From Planctomycetota bacterium (GTDB taxonomy: Bacteria > Planctomycetota > UBA1135 > UBA2386), in contig JAEUHS010000053.1 of NCBI GenBank assembly GCA_016794035.1, positions 1 to 64,000 on the forward strand: a stretch of 64,000 nt of DNA, read 5' to 3'. Below the pieces are notes generated by a model. The model had not been told where the DNA came from. It was given only the letters and a program-made list of their open reading frames with translations, and searched no databases. Below are positions 63,492-64,000 of the stretch, piece by piece; position 1 is the stretch's first letter; every line of letters begins with the position of its first letter. The position numbers were made by a program, and so were the translations under genes.

Positions 63492-64000
<509 letters not shown>

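Overview
The window is very GC-rich, densely coding bacterial chromosome with short intergenic gaps and many 1-4 nt start/stop overlaps (ATGA, GTGA). I identify about 48 protein genes and no rRNA, tRNA, CRISPR array or insertion sequence. Lipid A synthesis (LpxA), a LolD/FtsX-type transporter and several lipoprotein or signal-peptide proteins indicate a diderm cell. An ECF sigma factor overlapping a Ser/Thr kinase gene, a DUF3299 protein beside a LolD/FtsX pair, an isolated pilin-like protein with a D-x-D-x-D-G stretch and many FHA domains together suggest a GC-rich member of Planctomycetota. This is inference from gene content; Acidobacteriota or Myxococcota are not excluded.

Region 1 (1-16010) is the most unusual part. 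Two minus-strand genes encode FHA-transmembrane proteins, one ending in a CAP domain, followed by a methyltransferase-like gene. Two plus-strand membrane protein genes come next. Then four plus-strand genes follow, most of them very closely spaced: a double-FHA scaffold, a membrane protein with two histidine pairs each 14 residues apart (di-haem cytochrome b pattern), a double cyclic-nucleotide-binding protein with four 4Fe-4S motifs, and an FHA-TM protein carrying 15 CXXCH haem sites. Convergent to these lies a flavoprotein fused to two FHA domains and a 2Fe-2S ferredoxin. Together they could form a complete electron path from NAD(P)H to an extracytoplasmic multihaem protein, with signalling domains on nearly every component. 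I regard this as the best candidate for an undescribed system.

Region 2 (16168-23551) holds small regulatory and catabolic units: a DGPF/YCII protein with an ECF42-like sigma factor; a diiron ferritin-fold protein divergent from an AraC regulator; and a 2-oxoadipate dioxygenase/decarboxylase (HglS-like) with a D-2-hydroxyglutarate dehydrogenase-like flavoprotein, divergent from a LysR regulator. The last unit would be the end of a lysine degradation route.

Region 3 (23643-38661) has a DUF3592-like membrane protein and a DinG/XPD-like helicase, an SPFH protein with a ribbon-helix-helix protein behind a long palindrome, a kinase/ECF sigma pair, cysteine dioxygenase, two POT peptide transporters, a YebC regulator, a protein of unknown function and a DPP-IV-like peptidase. 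Region 4 (38708-45361) has an AlgI/AlgJ-like O-acetylation pair, the phospholipid genes gpsA and plsY, a hydantoinase-A-like protein and a 360-base gene-poor stretch.

Region 5 (45362-57329) carries a lipoprotein and a degenerate HD-GYP protein, DUF3299/FtsX/LolD, an EboE-like protein, a LOG-family protein, the pilin-like protein, an F420-dependent-NADP-reductase-like protein, a fatty acid desaturase with a coupled micro-ORF, an RRM protein and LpxA. Region 6 (57354-64000) has a 1944-residue DUF4011/helicase/Vsr-type nuclease protein resembling known anti-phage proteins, then the start of boxC (aerobic benzoyl-CoA pathway), preceded by a palindrome containing TGCA-N6-TGCA, the motif recognised by BzdR/BoxR repressors.
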